64,000 bases of DNA, taken from assembly GCA_913058145.1 (NCBI GenBank), contig CAJXQM010000014.1, positions 1 through 64,000 of the forward strand, in the 5' to 3' direction. The position numbers were made by a program, and so were the translations under genes. Numbering within the stretch: position 1 is the stretch's first letter; every line of letters begins with the position of its first letter. The notes beneath the pieces are model-generated. The model worked only from the letters and a program-made list of their open reading frames with translations. It ran no database searches and was not told the origin of the DNA. This document shows, piece after piece, positions 52,149 through 60,727 of the stretch. The stretch is from an uncultured Colwellia sp. Its GTDB lineage: Bacteria > Pseudomonadota > Gammaproteobacteria > Enterobacterales > Alteromonadaceae.

Positions 52149-52937
52149 TTAACGTTTATTCTCAATGATTGCTTGTAACGCCGTGTTAATGGCTTGCTCA
52201 TTAGCGCCATTACTTTGTATTATATTAGTTAAACCAAGCTGTTCAGCTTGGTCGGCAATACGTTTACTTGCTACTAACCAAATACAGTGATTTCGCCAGT
52301 GATTCGTTATGTCATTTTCTACGGCAATGTTAGTGGCCTGTGTCAATTGTACAAGCTTCTCTAATAATGCGTTACTGGTAACGACAATACAATTAATTTG
52401 TTGATGATACCATTGCTTATCGATATCTTTAGGAAATGTTCGCCATACTCTTTGATAACTTTCAAGATAATGTATTGTTGCGTTACGTTTAATTAACTCT
52501 GTTGCTAAGTGCTCTCTACCACCATTACCACGCACTATCGTAATAGTTTTATTGGATAGGCTTTCATTTAGCACATTTAAGGCTAGCACTCCTTCGCTAT
52601 TTTCTTGAAAAGGGCATTCTATATTCTTAAGGTCTAATGCGTGTAACGCTGCTTTTGTCGCTTTACCTACTGCAATGATGTGTTGATATTGCCAGTGTGT
52701 TGCTGCGACGTTAGCATGGGAAAATTCAACTGCGGCCACACTAACAAAAATGATAATGTCGGCAGTTGTCAGTAATTTTTTACTTTGCTTGTGATCGGCT
52801 AATGGTAGATAGTCGAATAGAGGCTGACTAACACAAGCGATACCTTGTTTGTTGAGCGACAAGGTTAATGCTTGCGTTTTTTTTGTTGGCCGCGCGACTA
52901 AAACGTTAAGCGGGTAGGCGCTATGATTTGTCAGCAT
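52149..52937 (-). CDS. hemD: uroporphyrinogen-III synthase
   Basis: HemD closes hydroxymethylbilane into uroporphyrinogen III. The 262-residue protein has the two-domain fold with [11 protein letters not shown] at the start and [14 protein letters not shown] and [10 protein letters not shown] inside; conservation is low, as usual in this family. Possible starts are ATG 52937, ATG 52949 or GTG 52976; I chose 52937 as closest to the family N-terminus. It overlaps the end of hemC. Confidence 0.9.
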   Translation of the reverse strand: MLTNHSAYPLNVLVARPTKKTQALTLSLNKQGIACVSQPLFDYLPLADHKQSKKLLTTADIIIFVSVAAVEFSHANVAATHWQYQHIIAVGKATKAALHALDLKNIECPFQENSEGVLALNVLNESLSNKTITIVRGNGGREHLATELIKRNATIHYLESYQRVWRTFPKDIDKQWYHQQINCIVVTSNALLEKLVQLTQATNIAVENDITNHWRNHCIWLVASKRIADQAEQLGLTNIIQSNGANEQAINTALQAIIENKR

Positions 52938-53868
52938 TGGCTGTGGCATAAACCTGTTGTAAAATTTTATCAGCACCGCGGCTCAGTAATTCTTGTGCTA
53001 GGGTATTACCTAACGCTTCACCTTGCTCAATAGGGCCAGTAATTTCACTTTCAATTATTTTACTTCCATCTACCGCGCCAACTAAGCCACGTAGGTGAAC
53101 GTCTTTACCATCAGCTGAAATAACACTATAGCTAGCAATAGGCACCTGACAACCGCCTTCTAATGCTTTGTTCATTGCTCGTTCTGTTAATACACGAATA
53201 CGAGTGGTACTACATTCGAGGGGAGCCAATAAGGCTTTAATTTTTTCGTCATTAATACGACATTCAATACCAACAGCGCCTTGACCATTAGCGGGTAACA
53301 TTTCTTCAGGTTCAATATGTTGCGCGATACGCTCGCTCATTTTTAAACGAATTAAACCAGCAGCAGCTAAAATAATCGCGTCATATAGCCCTTCATCTAA
53401 CTTTCTTAAACGGGTATTTACGTTACCGCGTAGGTCTCGAATATCAAGATCAGGTCGTTTAGCTTTTAATTGACATTGGCGACGTAAGCTTGAGGTTCCA
53501 ACAATAGCACCTTGGGGTAAGTCGCTAAGACTAGCATAAGTATTTGAAACAAAAGCATCGCGGGGATCTTCACGAGGGCAAATCACCTCTAAATCCAGAC
53601 CGTCAGGAAAGTCTACGGGTAAATCTTTCATGGAATGAACCGCAATGTCAGCTCGGTCTTCTAGCATGGCAACTTCCAGTTCCTTAACAAATAAACCTTT
53701 ACCGCCTATTTTTGCCAAAGGAGTATCTAACCAGATATCGCCTTTGGTGGTCATTGGCACCAGTACAACAGTAATGTCTGGATGAAAGTGTTCTAATTGT
53801 GCTTTTACGTATTCTGCTTGCCATAATGCTAGGGCGCTTTCACGTGTTGCTATTCGTACTGTAGTCAT
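52921..53868 (-). CDS. hemC: porphobilinogen deaminase (hydroxymethylbilane synthase)
   Basis: HemC polymerises four porphobilinogens into hydroxymethylbilane on a dipyrromethane cofactor attached to Cys240 (EGGCQVP). The 315 residues also show [19 protein letters not shown] and the Arg-rich substrate sites ([16 protein letters not shown]). The ATG at 53868 is preferred to the TTG at 53883. It sits 24 bp after cyaY on the same strand. Confidence 0.96.
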   Translation of the reverse strand: MTTVRIATRESALALWQAEYVKAQLEHFHPDITVVLVPMTTKGDIWLDTPLAKIGGKGLFVKELEVAMLEDRADIAVHSMKDLPVDFPDGLDLEVICPREDPRDAFVSNTYASLSDLPQGAIVGTSSLRRQCQLKAKRPDLDIRDLRGNVNTRLRKLDEGLYDAIILAAAGLIRLKMSERIAQHIEPEEMLPANGQGAVGIECRINDEKIKALLAPLECSTTRIRVLTERAMNKALEGGCQVPIASYSVISADGKDVHLRGLVGAVDGSKIIESEITGPIEQGEALGNTLAQELLSRGADKILQQVYATANADKS

Positions 53869-53892
53869 AGGTCTTATTCTCAAAAGTTTATG

Positions 53893-54213
53893 CTATTGTG
53901 CTGTTAGGGTTATTTCAGCATCGGCCTGTTTACTTACTGCTGTAGATAAAAACTGCCAAAATTCACCACCGCCACGTTTATCTGTCCAAATATCATCGGA
54001 GAACGAAAAATGATGGCCATTAAATTTAGTTGCTACCCAAATTTCATGTAAAGGCGCTTGCTTATTTATGATGACTTTAGTGTTGTTTTTAAACGTTAGT
54101 GTTAATAAGCCACCAACGCCTTCGTAATCTATATCAACACCACATTCTTCAATTGCCTCTTCAACGGCAAGTAATAGATCTTCAGCGATTAAATTGTATT
54201 GGCTATCGTTCAT
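53893..54213 (-). CDS. cyaY: frataxin-like iron-binding protein CyaY
   Basis: CyaY binds iron and modulates iron-sulfur cluster assembly on IscU. The 106 residues show an acidic first helix (EDLLLAVEEAIEECGVDIDYE), the beta-sheet signature TKVIINKQAPLHEIWVAT and WTDKRGGGEFWQFL. On the minus strand it precedes hemC by 24 bp, so it may be co-transcribed with the hem genes. Confidence 0.95.
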   Translation of the reverse strand: MNDSQYNLIAEDLLLAVEEAIEECGVDIDYEGVGGLLTLTFKNNTKVIINKQAPLHEIWVATKFNGHHFSFSDDIWTDKRGGGEFWQFLSTAVSKQADAEITLTAQ

Positions 54214-54254
54214 TAGTTTTCTTTAGTTGTTTGGGGGATCAGCATGTGAGTATA

Positions 54255-54262
54255 ATACCAAT
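54255..54262 (+). repeat. dispersed ATACCAAT motif
   Basis: A copy of the ATACCAAT core in the divergent cyaY-lptM gap. Confidence 0.5.
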
Positions 54263-54338
54263 CAACTGAGATAAATATAACAACTAAGTTAAGTACAAAG
54301 CTTGATTTAGACAACTTTCATGGCGAAAACTGGTAATC

Positions 54339-54515
54339 ATGCATTCAATTAAACATTTTTCTTTTTTGTTCACCTGCTTTTTAATGAGCACTTTCCTCTT
54401 TGCCTGTGGCTCTAAAGGTGATTTATATCAAGTTGTTGAGCCAGAATCAGAGCAACCTATTATGGTAAAAGAGCCGCAACAAAAAGATACAGACACCACA
54501 AAGAAGTCGAAATAA
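54339..54515 (+). CDS. lptM: small lipoprotein LptM (YifL)
   Basis: This gene encodes 58 residues: a hydrophobic signal, the lipobox LFAC with the lipidated Cys23, then GSKGDLYQV, matching the CGxKGxLY start of LptM. LptM assists maturation of the LPS transport translocon LptD-LptE. The rest is a hydrophilic Lys/Gln/Thr tail. Its TAA overlaps the dapF ATG (TAATG), and the cyaY-lptM-dapF order is that of Escherichia coli. Confidence 0.88.
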   Translation: MHSIKHFSFLFTCFLMSTFLFACGSKGDLYQVVEPESEQPIMVKEPQQKDTDTTKKSK

Positions 54516-55345
54516 TGTTAGTAAATTTTTCTAAAATGCATGGCCTAGGTAACGATTTTTTAGTATTAGATAATGTAACGCAAAATGTTTACTTATCTAA
54601 TCAACAAATTGCTAAGTTGGCTGACAGAAACTTTGGTGTTGGTTTTGATCAATTATTAATCGTTGAGCCACCCTACGATCCAGATTTAGATTTTCATTAT
54701 CGAATTTTTAATGCTGATGGTAGCGAGGTAAATCAATGTGGTAATGGCGCTCGTTGTTTTGCACGTTTTGTGCGCATGAAAGGCTTGTGTAATAAGAATA
54801 AAATTAAAGTCACTACGGCTTCAGGTAAAATGACCTTATTTATTGAGCGAGATGGTAACATTTCGGTAACCATGCCAGTACCACAATTTGAACCAGCTAA
54901 AATTCCTTTTATCGCACAAAAAACCGAGGGAACCTATATTTTACGCAGTGATTCAGAAACGGTACTTTGTGGTGCGGTTTCGTTGGGGAATCCTCATTGT
55001 GTGGTAACTGTTGATAATGTACTTGAAGCACCGGTTGCCAGTTTAGGTAAAGAGTTGTCATTACATGAACGTTTTCCTGAACAGGCTAACGTTGGCTTTA
55101 TGGAAATTGTCGCGCCAAATCAAATTAAATTACGTGTCTATGAACGTGGCGCCGCTGAAACCTTGGCGTGTGGAAGTGGCGCGTGTGCCGCCGTGGTTAT
55201 TGGTCAAATGCAAAATAAATTGAACCGACAAGTCACCGTTGAGTTACCTGGTGGTAAATTAAGGATTTATTGGAAAGGCCCTGGACACCCGGTAAAAATG
55301 TCTGGTCCTGCGGTACATGTGTTTGATGGACAGTTGTCTATATAA
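54515..55345 (+). CDS. dapF: diaminopimelate epimerase
   Basis: DapF converts LL- to meso-diaminopimelate for lysine and peptidoglycan. The 276 residues hold the two catalytic cysteines, Cys75 in NQCGNGARC and a second near 219 in LACGSGAC. The N-terminus [13 protein letters not shown] is typical. It starts within the lptM stop. Confidence 0.97.
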   Translation: MLVNFSKMHGLGNDFLVLDNVTQNVYLSNQQIAKLADRNFGVGFDQLLIVEPPYDPDLDFHYRIFNADGSEVNQCGNGARCFARFVRMKGLCNKNKIKVTTASGKMTLFIERDGNISVTMPVPQFEPAKIPFIAQKTEGTYILRSDSETVLCGAVSLGNPHCVVTVDNVLEAPVASLGKELSLHERFPEQANVGFMEIVAPNQIKLRVYERGAAETLACGSGACAAVVIGQMQNKLNRQVTVELPGGKLRIYWKGPGHPVKMSGPAVHVFDGQLSI

Positions 55346-55411
55346 TACATGCTTATTTCGAAACATTAATGGGCTACAGTCTAACTTACAACAGATGTGA
55401 AGAAGATTTTT

Positions 55412-56098
55412 ATGAAAAATGAACAAACAGTAACTAATATTGATGACTTGCCGATAACTGATGAGTTGGTGAGCGCTTACCTACAAGATAACCCAGAGTT
55501 TTTTAATCGCAATAATGAATTGACGACCGGATTAAGACTTGTTGATAATCAAAGGGGTACAGTGTCTTTAGTTGAGAGGCAACAGCAGCAGTTGAGACAG
55601 AAAGTATATGATTTAGAGGATGAAATTACTCAGTTGATGTCCGTCTCGAGTCATAATGAAAATTTATTTATGCTTTATAGTGACTTATATTTACGATTAT
55701 TAGACTGTAAATCAGCGAGTGAATTACTGGATTGTTTAACGCAAACTACTAAAGAATTACTCTCTTTATCTGCTTTCAAAGTGTATTTGATTAACGATGT
55801 AGATATGGCACATGACAGTTTATCAAAGAACGATTGTCAAGGTGTGATGCAAAACCGTTTATCAAACAGTGATTATTACTTTGGTCGTTTACAGCAAAGT
55901 GAGCAACAACTCATATTCTCTCAACATTGTACTGGTTCAGTGGTATTAGTGAAGTTAGTACATGATGACTGTGATTTGGGCTTTTTAGCGATCAGTAGTG
56001 ATGATGCCCATCATTTTGACCCGCGAATGGATACCTTATTACTTAGCCAATTTAAGCGTTTAGTGGCTAAGTTATTAAAGCAACATTTATCAATTTAA
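55412..56098 (+). CDS. DUF484 family protein (YigA-like)
   Basis: This 228-residue protein has the DUF484 pattern: an N-terminal VSAYLQDNPEFFNRNNELT segment, a coiled coil (RQQQQLRQKVYDLEDEI) and a GAF-like C-terminal domain. Its function is unknown. An in-frame GTG at 55397 is possible, but the ATG at 55412 has a nearer GAAGA. In Escherichia coli the next gene is xerC; here it is absent and a repeat element follows. Confidence 0.87.
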   Translation: MKNEQTVTNIDDLPITDELVSAYLQDNPEFFNRNNELTTGLRLVDNQRGTVSLVERQQQQLRQKVYDLEDEITQLMSVSSHNENLFMLYSDLYLRLLDCKSASELLDCLTQTTKELLSLSAFKVYLINDVDMAHDSLSKNDCQGVMQNRLSNSDYYFGRLQQSEQQLIFSQHCTGSVVLVKLVHDDCDLGFLAISSDDAHHFDPRMDTLLLSQFKRLVAKLLKQHLSI

Positions 56099-56105
56099 TA
56101 TAACT

Positions 56106-56200
56106 CTTCGATAAGCTCTAGCCAGTCCGTTTGCCCTGAGCTTGTCGAAGGAAGCTTGTCGTACTTCGACTGCTCGTTTCTCGCGCTCAGTATGAGCGGA
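56106..56200. repeat. REP-like palindromic repeat at the position of xerC
   Basis: CTTCGATAAGCTC (56106-56118) pairs with GAGCTTGTCGAAG (56138-56150) with one mismatch; the GC-richer sequence continues to about 56200 with a partial second unit (TACTTCGACTGCTCG ... CAGTATGAGCGG). The CCTGAGCTTGTCGAAGG core resembles dispersed palindromic repeats common in proteobacterial gaps. It fills nearly all of the 120-bp space between the DUF484 gene and yigB. Confidence 0.75.
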
Positions 56201-56218
56201 ATAATTTACAGGTAAATA

Positions 56219-56965
56219 ATGAAATTTTATCGTCGCTTAACTGAAATCAAAGCGATTAGTTTTGATTTAGATGACACCTTATACAGTAATAAACCAGTAA
56301 TGCAGGCAATCGAGAAAAACATGATAGCCTACTTTTCTGGCCTGTCTATTGTAAAGCCTTTTATATCCGATCAGCATAAGCTTTTGAATGGGAACTTTTG
56401 GTCTTATTTTCGCCAGCAAGCTATTTTAAAGCAACCAGACTTAGCACATGATGTGGTGCAAGTGCGGTTGGTCAGTTATCAATTAGGTTTTATGTCACTT
56501 GGTATAGCAGAGGGTATTGCTAAACAACAGGCAACAGTGGCATTGGAATATTTTATCCAGTTACGTAGCGATTTTACCGTACCGGAACAAAGCAAAAAAT
56601 CACTTACTAATTTAAGTGAAAAATATCCATTAATCGCCATCAGTAATGGCAATGTTGATACTAAGACGTTAGGGCTTTCACACTACTTTCAACACATTTA
56701 TCATGCGGGCTGGCAAGTTGATGGCAGTTTGCTTAAGCAAAAGCCTGCAAGTGATATGTTTGCGTTAGCTTGTCAGCAATTGGAAATTAAACCGTCACAG
56801 TTACTGCATGTTGGTGATTGTGGTCGTGCAGATATTCAAGGTGCTTTACGTGCGGGTTGCCAGACGGCATGGCTATCTTGCTATGATGTCGGTAAGCCTA
56901 TTGCAGTGCTTCCTCATATAGAGCTGAATCAACTCATCCAGCTTGAACGATTATTACTTAGTTAA
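56219..56965 (+). CDS. yigB: HAD-superfamily phosphatase YigB
   Basis: This 248-residue HAD hydrolase has motif I SFDLDDTLY (catalytic Asp16 and Asp18), motif II IAISNGN and motif III/IV GDCGRADIQGALRAG. Escherichia coli YigB dephosphorylates FMN in riboflavin metabolism. The gene order dapF-DUF484-yigB-uvrD supports the assignment. Confidence 0.88.
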   Translation: MKFYRRLTEIKAISFDLDDTLYSNKPVMQAIEKNMIAYFSGLSIVKPFISDQHKLLNGNFWSYFRQQAILKQPDLAHDVVQVRLVSYQLGFMSLGIAEGIAKQQATVALEYFIQLRSDFTVPEQSKKSLTNLSEKYPLIAISNGNVDTKTLGLSHYFQHIYHAGWQVDGSLLKQKPASDMFALACQQLEIKPSQLLHVGDCGRADIQGALRAGCQTAWLSCYDVGKPIAVLPHIELNQLIQLERLLLS

Positions 56966-56987
56966 AAATTAGCAAATATTCAACTTG

Positions 56988-57003
56988 CTGTACATAAAAC
57001 CAG
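56988..57003 (+). promoter_or_regulatory. LexA (SOS) box before uvrD
   Basis: CTG-TACATAAAAC-CAG fits the CTG-N10-CAG LexA pattern with 6 of 10 spacer bases matching the alternating TA core. It lies 65 bp before the uvrD ATG; uvrD is a known SOS gene. Confidence 0.65.
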
Positions 57004-57068
57004 TGCTATACTGGCAAGGCTTTAATCATTATCTCAGTTTCATATCTCGTTCAATAAGGTTTTCCGCG

Positions 57069-59243
57069 ATGGATGTTTCAGAATTACTCGACTCTTTAAA
57101 CGACAAACAACGTGAAGTTGTGGGGGCGCCGCAACAAAATATGTTGGTGTTAGCGGGCGCGGGATCAGGAAAAACACGTGTATTAGTGCAGCGTATTGCA
57201 TGGCTAATGCAAGTTGAGCAAGCAGCGTCTCATTCTATCTTAGCGGTAACCTTTACCAATAAAGCTGCCGCCGAAATGCGTGCCAGAGTTGAACACGTTA
57301 CCAGTGGTAACACTCACGGCATGTGGATTGGTACTTTTCATGGTTTGGCGCATCGTTTATTACGCATGCACTTTCAAGAAGCAAAGTTGCCACAAACCTT
57401 TCAAGTACTTGATAGTGATGATCAGCTACGTTTAATCAAACGCATTATTCGGTCATTAGCGTTAGATGAAAAAAAATGGCCAGCCAAGCAGTTTGTTTGG
57501 TATATCAATGGTAAAAAAGATGAAGGTTTGCGTCCACAACACATTGATGCCCAATTTGACCCGAGTGAGGAGTTATTTGTTAAGGTTTATCAAGCCTATC
57601 AAGAGACCTGTGATCGTGCTGGCTTAGTTGATTTTGCCGAACTATTACTGCGTGCTCATGAACTTTGGCTCAATAACCCTGAATTATTAGCGCATTATCA
57701 ACAACGGTTTGGCCATATTTTGGTGGATGAATTTCAAGATACCAATGCGATTCAATATGCATGGTTAACCATGCTAGGCAAAGCAAAGGCTAAGGTGATG
57801 ATTGTTGGTGATGACGATCAATCTATTTATGGTTGGCGTGGAGCACGTATTGAAAATATTGAGCGTTTTACCAATGAATATGATGATGCCAAAACGATTC
57901 GACTCGAACAAAACTATCGTTCAACAGCTAATATTTTAAATGCAGCCAATCAATTGATAAGTAATAACAATAATCGACTGGGAAAAGAGTTATGGACGGA
58001 TGATAAAGCGGGAGAAAAAATTTCAATTTACACTGCCTTTAATGAAATAGATGAAGCGCGTTTTATTGCGGGGCGTATTAAACAATGGCACGATGACGGT
58101 GGTAAATTAGATGAAGTGGCTATTCTATATCGCTCTAATGCCCAATCACGTTTAATGGAAGAAGCGTTATTACAAGGACAACTACCCTATCGTATTTATG
58201 GTGGCCAACGTTTCTTTGAGCGACAAGAAATTAAAGACGCATTAGCCTATTTACGCATAATTAATAATCGTGATGATGATGCTGCGTTTGAGCGTATTAT
58301 TAATACCCCAACGCGTGGTATCGGTAATCAAACTGTGGCGTTAGTGCGTGATGCCGCTAGAAGTTTGCAGGTGACTTTATGGCAAGCCTGTCAGCAATTG
58401 TTAAATACACAACAATTAAAAGGCCGCAGCGCTAAAACTATTGCGATTTTTATTAATTTAGTTGATCAATTAGAAGATGATTCAGCAGATTTAGATTTAG
58501 ATCAACAAGCCAATTACGTTATTCAGCATACTGGCTTAAAGGCCATGTATCAAGCGGAAAAAGGGGAACGTGCAGAGCAGCGTATTGAAAACTTAAATGA
58601 GTTAGTGACCGCTTGTCAAACCTTTTCAAGTGACCCCGAATTAGTGGAAGAACAAACACCCTTAACCGCTTTTTTAACCCACGCAGCATTGGAGTCAGGT
58701 GAATCACAAGCAGAAGAATTTGAGGCGGCGGTGCAATTAATGACCATGCACTCAGCTAAAGGTTTAGAGTTCCCCTTGGTATTTATTGCAGGCCTTGAAG
58801 AAGGGATGTTTCCAAGTCAGCAATCAGTAGAAGAAATAGGGCGTTTAGAAGAAGAAAGGCGACTATGCTATGTAGGTATGACAAGGGCGATGAAGAAGCT
58901 ATATTTGTTGCATGCAGAAAGCCGACGTATATACGGGCAAGAAAAATGTCATAAAGCGAGCCGTTTTTTACGAGAGTTACCTGAAAGTTGTGTAGAAGAA
59001 ATTCGCATGCAAAGCCAAGTTTCTAGACCCAAAAGTGTTGGTAAATTTTCAAATACGTTTACGTTGGAAACCTTTGCTAATACAGGCTTTAAGTTAGGCC
59101 AACAAGTCGCTCATGCTAAGTTTGGCGAAGGGGTGGTGTTAAATTATGAAGGCAGTGGTGTACAATCGCGAATTCAGGTGAATTTTGAAGAGGTTGGTAG
59201 TAAGTGGTTGGTGGTTGAATACGCTAATTTACAAGCAGTATAA
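57069..59243 (+). CDS. uvrD: DNA helicase II UvrD
   Basis: UvrD is the superfamily 1A helicase of nucleotide excision and mismatch repair. From the ATG at 57069 (MDVSELLDSLNDKQREVV) it has 724 residues with Walker A LAGAGSGKT (29-37), TFTNKAAAEMR, VDEFQDTN, DDDQSIYGWRGA, EQNYRST and TMHSAKGLEFPLVF. The frame is open from 56985, but the family start and length favour 57069. Confidence 0.96.
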   Translation: MDVSELLDSLNDKQREVVGAPQQNMLVLAGAGSGKTRVLVQRIAWLMQVEQAASHSILAVTFTNKAAAEMRARVEHVTSGNTHGMWIGTFHGLAHRLLRMHFQEAKLPQTFQVLDSDDQLRLIKRIIRSLALDEKKWPAKQFVWYINGKKDEGLRPQHIDAQFDPSEELFVKVYQAYQETCDRAGLVDFAELLLRAHELWLNNPELLAHYQQRFGHILVDEFQDTNAIQYAWLTMLGKAKAKVMIVGDDDQSIYGWRGARIENIERFTNEYDDAKTIRLEQNYRSTANILNAANQLISNNNNRLGKELWTDDKAGEKISIYTAFNEIDEARFIAGRIKQWHDDGGKLDEVAILYRSNAQSRLMEEALLQGQLPYRIYGGQRFFERQEIKDALAYLRIINNRDDDAAFERIINTPTRGIGNQTVALVRDAARSLQVTLWQACQQLLNTQQLKGRSAKTIAIFINLVDQLEDDSADLDLDQQANYVIQHTGLKAMYQAEKGERAEQRIENLNELVTACQTFSSDPELVEEQTPLTAFLTHAALESGESQAEEFEAAVQLMTMHSAKGLEFPLVFIAGLEEGMFPSQQSVEEIGRLEEERRLCYVGMTRAMKKLYLLHAESRRIYGQEKCHKASRFLRELPESCVEEIRMQSQVSRPKSVGKFSNTFTLETFANTGFKLGQQVAHAKFGEGVVLNYEGSGVQSRIQVNFEEVGSKWLVVEYANLQAV

Positions 59244-59244
59244 T

Positions 59245-59252
59245 ATACCAAT
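59245..59252 (+). repeat. dispersed ATACCAAT motif
   Basis: A copy of the ATACCAAT core two bases after the uvrD stop. Confidence 0.5.
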
Positions 59253-59422
59253 AGAGCAAGTTATTATAGGTCTAAACGATCACAGTAAACAGCTTGGACT
59301 AAATCAAGCTTGTAGTCTGTTAAGCAATAAATAAAGTGTTATTATTAGAAATAAATTGAACTTAGTTGGTAAAAGAGACTCTTACTTAATAGTAATGTTA
59401 TCCCTTAGTGTTTCATATTTTT

Positions 59423-59453
59423 ATGCATCTATTTTATAGATGCATTTTTTTTG
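59423..59453 (+). terminator. terminator downstream of uvrD
   Basis: ATGCATCTAT (59423-59432) pairs perfectly with ATAGATGCAT (59436-59445) around TTT, followed by a run of Ts. It lies about 180 bp beyond the uvrD stop. Confidence 0.92.
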
Positions 59454-59758
59454 TTTAAATTTTGCTCTATATAAAATTGCCAATGAAACAACTTTACATG
59501 TGCATTCATCGTAGTGAATTAACTTGTTGGTATATTTTGGCAGGAAATGTCCAAAAAACTGGCAGTATTTAGTGCTCTGGTCTATATATAAGTAAGAAAG
59601 GATAACTATATTTCCACTCAGGATGTGTGAGTAGATGGTTATATCAAAGGCAGTTCCTTTCGGGGATCTTGTATAAGACGGATATTAAAACAGTTTCCAC
59701 GTCTCACGAGATCGCTTTTAGTTTATGGAAGATATTGACCAAACAGGAGAACACTGTA
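59454..59758. promoter_or_regulatory. leader region of the small unknown gene
   Basis: About 300 bp between the uvrD terminator and the small gene at 59759. The last 130 bp are less AT-rich than other gaps here. TATATATAAG near 59583 may be a -10. Sequence around 59537-59565 contains two TGGCAG repeats. I see no terminator or known riboswitch. Confidence 0.35.
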
Positions 59759-59959
59759 ATGTACAAGACTACTACAGCAACATATACAGATAAAATTGCC
59801 CTTAAAAATGTGGATGATGAACTGGTGAACAAGGGAGTTCCAAGGGAAAATTTTTTCATCGATGAAAAAATTTTACAGATCAAGGTAATGATGCCAGAGA
59901 GTGAAGAACAGGAGATAATGGATATCCTCAATCGTCATGGACCGACGGAGGTTCACTAA
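59759..59959 (+). CDS. small conserved-looking protein of unknown function
   Basis: I do not recognise this 66-residue protein with confidence. It starts MYKTTTATYTDKIALKNVDD and is acidic, with alternating polar and hydrophobic residues and a PTEVH end; it could form a compact alpha/beta fold. AGGAGA (59745-59750) lies 8 nt before the ATG, which is why this start is preferred over upstream in-frame codons (frame open from 59627). Codons such as CTC and ACG near the 3' end look less AT-biased than in neighbours, a hint of transfer. Confidence 0.65.
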   Translation: MYKTTTATYTDKIALKNVDDELVNKGVPRENFFIDEKILQIKVMMPESEEQEIMDILNRHGPTEVH

Positions 59960-60228
59960 GTAACTGTCCAAAACTGTCACGTAGTTAGCCACTGACAACC
60001 GAAACGGACTACAGAATAAACGTTATTTTTCATAATATCTAAAATATTAAGTAAAATATATTTTAGATATTTCCCCCTTCTACATGATCTTGTTATACAA
60101 AATGTGTTGCAGGATCTTTTCTTCCGCTTGGCGCATTTAACTTGTCGTTACAATATTAAAATTAAATGGTTTTTATGGCATAAGGCAACATTTAACGAAC
60201 GGAAGTGAAAAACACTAGAACTCCGAAA
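59960..60228. other. gap between the small unknown gene and tRNA-Arg
   Basis: About 270 bp with no reading frame. An AT palindrome-like patch (TAAAATATATTTTA near 60051-60064) is visible; nothing else is clear. Confidence 0.35.
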
Positions 60229-60305
60229 TGGTGCACCATGCAGGAGTCGAACCTGCGGCCTTCGCCTCCGGAGGGCGACGCTCTATCCAGCTGAGCTAAT
60301 GGTGC
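60229..60305 (-). tRNA. tRNA-Arg (anticodon CCG)
   Basis: The reverse strand folds as a full 77-nt cloverleaf including an encoded CCA: acceptor GCACCAT paired with ATGGTGC, D arm GCTCAGCTGGATAGAGC, anticodon stem TCGCC/GGCGA around CTCCGGA, and T arm GCAGG-TTCGACT-CCTGC. Anticodon CCG reads CGG arginine codons. Its transcription runs toward lower coordinates, after the broken copy at 60356-60399. Confidence 0.96.
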
Positions 60306-60355
60306 TTTTGGTGATTTTTGACTGTGCCCCACCGTGACCGCTTTTACTATAAATG

Positions 60356-60399
60356 CATCCTACGGAAGGTTACGCTCTATCCAGTTGAGCTACGAGTGT
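60356..60399 (-). pseudogene. truncated tRNA-Arg-like copy
   Basis: On the reverse strand the 5' half of a tRNA is kept: TAGCTCAACTGGATAGAGCG (D arm, one base from the intact tRNA) and an anticodon loop TTCCGTA with CCG. The anticodon stem is damaged and no variable loop, T arm or 3' acceptor follows. It lies 51 bp upstream of the intact tRNA-Arg in the direction of transcription. Confidence 0.7.
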
Positions 60400-60727
60400 A
60401 AATTAAGAGGTAGCATTCTATAAAAAGCTTTGTACTAATACCAGTACTTAATTTCTTCAGTACGTATTATATTGGTAGATTTAATCTAACGTAGCAGAAT
60501 TACTATTTCAATCATCTTGAATCCTGGTGTTTTTTTGTCTTTTTTGATGAAATTCGCATTAGTCATATCACTAGCTATTACTATATTACGGAGACCAATC
60601 AGGTAATCATCACGATCATAAAATGACTTCGGGCACTGTAAACATACAATAATAAAGTACTTTATTGGAAAAACTGTGAAAAAGTGCCTAGAATATTAAT
60701 AATACGGGGCAGTTAATTAAGTCTATT
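60400..60727. other. gap between tRNA region and RND operon
   Basis: This AT-rich 328-bp stretch has no gene. A variant of the dispersed motif (TAATACCAGTACT, near 60436-60448) is partly repeated inverted (CAGTACGTATTATATTGGTA near 60459-60478). On the reverse strand TATAGAAT near 60418 may be the -10 for the tRNA transcript. Confidence 0.4.

Noticed and set aside
53838-53850. TTTCACGTGTTGC considered as parS
   Set aside because: Only the left arm fits the consensus; the right arm does not, and it is inside hemC.
59535-59565. TGGCAG repeats considered as a sigma-54 promoter before the small gene
   Set aside because: The GG to GC spacing is 11 rather than 10 in the better match, and the other lacks the GC element.
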